In this document: one piece after another, positions 60,678 through 64,000 of the stretch
Numbering within the stretch: position 1 is the stretch's first letter
Layout: each line of letters starts with the position of its first letter
Assembly (NCBI RefSeq): GCF_000423945.1
Contig: NZ_AUIY01000017.1
Span: forward strand, 62,001-126,000
Direction of reading: 5' to 3'
DNA length: 64,000 nt
Source of the DNA: Butyrivibrio sp. XPD2002
Lineage (GTDB): Bacteria > Bacillota > Clostridia > Lachnospirales > Lachnospiraceae
Program-made: the position numbers and the translations under genes
Notes under the pieces: generated by a model
Databases searched by the model: none
What the model was told of the DNA's origin: nothing
Seen by the model: the letters and a program-made list of their open reading frames with translations, nothing else

Positions 60678-62174
60678 TTACGCCTCAAGCGCCTTCATGG
60701 ATGCCTTAGCTTTGTTCATGCACTCCTCGAATTCCTTCTCCGGAACTGAATCCGCTACTATTCCGGCACCGCTTCTAACGAACACTTTTCCGTTTTTCTT
60801 ATAGGCTATTCTGATTGCGATGCAGGTGTCCATGTTGCCTGTAAAATCGATGTAGCCGATGGCTCCGCCGTATATACCGCGCTTGTTATTTTCAAGCTCA
60901 CCTATTATCTGACATGCGCGAATCTTAGGTGCACCTGACAGTGTTCCTGCAGGAAGTACTGATGAAATGGCATCCAGCGCATCCTTGTCATCTCTTATGT
61001 CTCCGCGGACTGTTGAACCGATGTGCATTACATGTGAATAGCGCTCGATGGAGTGAAGCTTTTCAACCTGAACAGAGCCGAATTTACTGATTTTTCCAAG
61101 GTCGTTTCTACCAAGGTCCACCAGCATGTTGTGCTCAGCAAGCTCCTTCTTGTCAACGAGAAGCTCTGTCTCGAGCCTCTTATCCTCTTCCTCTGTCGCG
61201 CCTCTCGGTCTTGTTCCTGCAAGAGGGAAGGTGTGGAGAACGCCGTCCTGCAGCTTAACCAGTGTCTCAGGAGATGCACCTGCTACCTCTACATCTGTTC
61301 CTGAAAAATAGAACATGTAAGGAGAAGGATTGATTGTTCTCAGCATTCTGTAGGTATCAAAAAGACTTCCCTCAAAGGGCGCCGAGAATCTGTTGGAAAG
61401 AACTATCTGGAAGATATCTCCCTCGAATATGTGCTTTTTCGCTCTCTCAACCATGTCACAGTACTGCTCTTTATTGAAAAGAGGAGTCATTTCACCAAGA
61501 AGCTTTCCGGGAGTCTCCTCAAGCTTTTCACCTGTTTTAAGAAGCTTCTCGATATCCTCTAAATCCTTTGCAGCTTTCTCATAGCTTTCCTTCAGGAATT
61601 CAGGACTGCTGCCCTTTTCAGAGGTAAGCTTCATATTAGAAATAAGAACAATCTTCTGCTTGGTGTTATCAAAAGCGATGACCTTTTCAAAGAGCATAAG
61701 GTCCATATCCATGAAGCCTTCTGAATCCTCAACATCCATTCTCACCGTGGGCTCGCTGTAGCCAAGATAGTCATAGGAGAAATATCCCACCATTCCACCT
61801 GCAAAGGTAGGAAGATATGAAAAGCGAGGACTTCTGTACTTTGAGAGAATCACTCTAAGGCACTCAGAAGGATCTCCTGTCCTGGAGTTTTCATTGCCAT
61901 TTTCATCTGTGATGGTGACAACATCATTTGCACAGGTGATTTTCATGGTTGGCTCGTAGCCAAGAAAAGTATATCTTCCCCAGGTCTCGTTGGCCTGCGC
62001 GGACTCCAGCATATATACATGCTTAGAAGCCTTTTTTAGTATTCGCATAGCCTCAATAGGTGTTATGAAATCCGAAAGGATCTCGCAGCTTACGGGGGCT
62101 ACGTCATAGTTTCCGGTCGAAGCTAATTTTTCTATTTCATTAAATTCAGGTAATGTTTTCATGTTTATCCTCAT
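60678..62174 (-). CDS. trpE: Anthranilate synthase component I
   Basis: 498 residues. Converts chorismate to anthranilate. The chorismate-binding domain shows [37 protein letters not shown] and [20 protein letters not shown]. The N-terminal regulatory region retains a LLESA-type element ([15 protein letters not shown]), so feedback inhibition by tryptophan is likely. The ATG overlaps the trpA stop (ATGA), indicating coupling; a second ATG 12 nt on is also possible. Its position behind trpBA is unusual. Confidence 0.95.
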   Translation of the reverse strand: MRINMKTLPEFNEIEKLASTGNYDVAPVSCEILSDFITPIEAMRILKKASKHVYMLESAQANETWGRYTFLGYEPTMKITCANDVVTITDENGNENSRTGDPSECLRVILSKYRSPRFSYLPTFAGGMVGYFSYDYLGYSEPTVRMDVEDSEGFMDMDLMLFEKVIAFDNTKQKIVLISNMKLTSEKGSSPEFLKESYEKAAKDLEDIEKLLKTGEKLEETPGKLLGEMTPLFNKEQYCDMVERAKKHIFEGDIFQIVLSNRFSAPFEGSLFDTYRMLRTINPSPYMFYFSGTDVEVAGASPETLVKLQDGVLHTFPLAGTRPRGATEEEDKRLETELLVDKKELAEHNMLVDLGRNDLGKISKFGSVQVEKLHSIERYSHVMHIGSTVRGDIRDDKDALDAISSVLPAGTLSGAPKIRACQIIGELENNKRGIYGGAIGYIDFTGNMDTCIAIRIAYKKNGKVFVRSGAGIVADSVPEKEFEECMNKAKASMKALEA

Positions 62175-62947
62175 GATGCCTTATAGGCGCTCTTCATGTT
62201 CTTTACAAACTCTCCAACGTGAACAGGTGCATCCTTGCCATACTGTTCAATAATTCGGACAATAGCTGAGCCAACTATTGCACCGTCCGATATATCGGAC
62301 ATCTCTTTTGCCTGCTGGGGAGTGGAAATTCCAAAGCCCACGGCGCAGGGTACATCGGTCACTTTTCTTATCTTATCAACAAGATCCTTAACATTGGTGC
62401 TGATAGAGCTTCTCGTTCCTGTGACACCAAGACTTGATACGATATAGATGAATCCCTTAGCTTCCCTGGCAATCATGGCGATTCTGTCCTCGGAGGTGGG
62501 AGCTACCATGGAGATGAAGTCAACACCGTAAGCTCCTGCTGCATCTACGAATTCTTCCTTTTCCTCAAAAGGAACATCAGGAAGGATTACTCCATCCATT
62601 CCGTTCTCCTTACATTTTGCAAAGAACTTATCCATTCCGTATGAAAAGATAACATTGGCGTATGTCATGAATACCATAGGCACTGTGATCTCGCTTCTGA
62701 TCTCTTTTACCATGTCGAAGATATCATCTGTTGTTATGCCGTTTTTCAGTGCTCTGATATTAGCTCCCTGAATCACAGGTCCCTCAGCAGTGGGGTCTGA
62801 AAAGGGAATGCCAAGCTCTATGAGGTCTGCTCCGTTTGCCTGAAGCTCACGGAGGATTTTCTTTGTGGTCTCAAGGTCGGGATCACCGCAGGTAACAAAG
62901 GGAATGAACGCCTTTTTATTATTGAATGCTTCTACTATCTTACTCAT
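62171..62947 (-). CDS. trpA: Tryptophan synthase alpha chain
   Basis: 258 residues from the ATG at 62947 with GGGGAGG upstream. Splits indole-glycerol phosphate and passes indole to TrpB. Catalytic Glu and Asp lie in [20 protein letters not shown]; the phosphate-binding end is GFGIST and GAIVGSAIV. It overlaps the end of trpB by 8 bp and the start of trpE by 4 bp. Confidence 0.95.
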   Translation of the reverse strand: MSKIVEAFNNKKAFIPFVTCGDPDLETTKKILRELQANGADLIELGIPFSDPTAEGPVIQGANIRALKNGITTDDIFDMVKEIRSEITVPMVFMTYANVIFSYGMDKFFAKCKENGMDGVILPDVPFEEKEEFVDAAGAYGVDFISMVAPTSEDRIAMIAREAKGFIYIVSSLGVTGTRSSISTNVKDLVDKIRKVTDVPCAVGFGISTPQQAKEMSDISDGAIVGSAIVRIIEQYGKDAPVHVGEFVKNMKSAYKAS

Positions 62948-64000
62948 GGATATCCTCCCCTCTGTATCTTGCAATTGCAGCGCAGTCCTTATCGCCTCTG
63001 CCTGAAATTGTTATAACTATGATCTCATCTTTACTCATTGTCGGAGCAATTTTTATAGCATGAGCAACTGCATGTGCAGACTCAATCGCGGGAATAATGC
63101 CCTCTGTCTTGGACAAATATTCGAATGCGTTAACAGCTTCATCATCTGTTACAGGTACATACTGTGCGCGTCCTGTGTCGTGAAGATTAGCGTGCTCTGG
63201 TCCGATTCCGGGATAATCAAGTCCCGCTGAAATGGAATAAACCGGAGCTATCTGGCCGTATTCATCCTGGCAGAAGTAGGACTTCATACCATGGAAAATT
63301 CCGAGCTTTCCAGTATTTATTGTTGCTGCTGTCTCAAAGGTATCTATGCCTCTTCCTGCTGCCTCACAGCCGATAAGCTTAACATCCTTATCCTCAATGA
63401 AGTTGTAGAAGGTTCCGATCGCATTTGATCCGCCACCTACACAGGCCATTACTACATTGGGAAGTCGTCCTTCCTTTTCAAGAATCTGCTCCTTGATCTC
63501 CTTGGAGATAACAGCCTGGAAGTCTCTTACTATAGTAGGAAAAGGATGCGGTCCCATAACTGATCCAAGACAGTAATGTGTATCATCAATTCTGGAGGTC
63601 CACTCTCTCATAGCCTCTGATACAGCGTCCTTGAGTGTTGCAGTTCCTGATGTTATAGGGATTACCTCTGCACCAAGAAGTCTCATTCTGTATACGTTAA
63701 GGGCCTGTCTCTTGGTGTCCTCTTCTCCCATGAATACGACACATTCCATACCCATAAGAGCTGCTGCTGTAGCTGTTGCAACGCCGTGCTGACCTGCACC
63801 TGTCTCAGCGATAAGTCTTGTCTTTCCCATCTTCTTGGCAAGGAGAGCCTGACCTAAAACGTTGTTGATCTTGTGTGATCCTGTGTGGTTGAGATCCTCT
63901 CTCTTTAAGTAGATCTTTGCTCCGCCAAGGTCCTTTGTCATCTTCTCAGCGTAGTAAAGTCTTGAAGGTCTTCCCGCATATTCATTTAAAAGCTCTGTCA
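62940..64000 (-). CDS. trpB: Tryptophan synthase beta chain (N-terminus outside window)
   Basis: PLP enzyme that joins indole and serine. The PLP lysine is in [14 protein letters not shown], the phosphate cup in [12 protein letters not shown], and the C-terminus contains [18 protein letters not shown]. The reading frame stays open to the right edge through [34 protein letters not shown], so the first ~30-40 residues lie outside. The upstream trp genes are presumably outside too. Confidence 0.95.
   Translation of the reverse strand, partial: TELLNEYAGRPSRLYYAEKMTKDLGGAKIYLKREDLNHTGSHKINNVLGQALLAKKMGKTRLIAETGAGQHGVATATAAALMGMECVVFMGEEDTKRQALNVYRMRLLGAEVIPITSGTATLKDAVSEAMREWTSRIDDTHYCLGSVMGPHPFPTIVRDFQAVISKEIKEQILEKEGRLPNVVMACVGGGSNAIGTFYNFIEDKDVKLIGCEAAGRGIDTFETAATINTGKLGIFHGMKSYFCQDEYGQIAPVYSISAGLDYPGIGPEHANLHDTGRAQYVPVTDDEAVNAFEYLSKTEGIIPAIESAHAVAHAIKIAPTMSKDEIIVITISGRGDKDCAAIARYRGEDIHE

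Overview
The window looks like a chromosomal segment of a low-to-moderate GC Firmicute of the Lachnospiraceae, most like Butyrivibrio or Pseudobutyrivibrio. The pointers are a type III glutamine synthetase, a large modular alpha-amylase with starch-binding modules, two Big_2 domains and a lysine-rich tail, several other secreted proteins with lysine-rich C-termini, many GGDEF and HD-GYP proteins, and consistent AGGAGG ribosome binding sites. The genus is an inference; there is no rRNA or tRNA here. Almost every gene lies on the minus strand.

Region by region: 1-2.4 kb holds a copper efflux operon (csoR-copA; copA runs off the left edge) with two operators. 2.4-6.6 kb holds an oligosaccharide ABC importer whose first permease gene is fused by a deletion to a truncated diguanylate cyclase gene. 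6.7-12.1 kb is a peptide-antibiotic-type operon (response regulator, ABC ATPase, two permeases, erythromycin-esterase-like protein, histidine kinase). 12.3-19 kb has an orphan LytTR regulator, a small Cys-rich protein, the amylase and a plus-strand diguanylate cyclase. 19.1-30.9 kb is a five-gene nitrogen assimilation operon, transcribed amt-PII fusion, asnB, glnN, gltB, gltD, with structured RNA between genes. 31-34.3 kb has a lipase, a HAD phosphatase and a secreted protein. 34.5-44.1 kb is a four-gene signalling operon: HD-GYP receptor, giant beta-propeller hybrid kinase, double-receiver protein, degenerate HD-GYP protein. 44.3-51 kb has an Fe-S aldo-keto reductase, a zinc uptake operon, a membrane protein and a patatin. 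51-60 kb is an accessory block: three paralogous secreted proteins, a transglutaminase-like protein, and a plus-strand Rpn-family nuclease gene followed by tandem copies of its own 3' end. 60-64 kb is the distal trp operon (trpB-trpA-trpE-trpG; trpB runs off the right edge).

The observation I rate highest is the Rpn locus. The nuclease gene has a consensus promoter, a hairpin pairing with its Shine-Dalgarno, a TTG start, and an internal, in-frame GGAGG-8-ATG start that would yield a 77-residue C-terminal protein. Downstream, a ~436-bp duplication has produced a free-standing 85-residue copy and a third broken copy with the same start signal. This resembles the RpnS intragenic antitoxin arrangement described for E. 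coli Rpn proteins, here apparently amplified. Other points worth checking are the deletion junction at ~5.66 kb, a hairpin shared by the 5' leaders of two secreted paralogs, the loss of the uridylylated tyrosine in the Amt-fused PII domain, and the degenerate HD-GYP protein with an unrecognised 380-residue C-terminal region.
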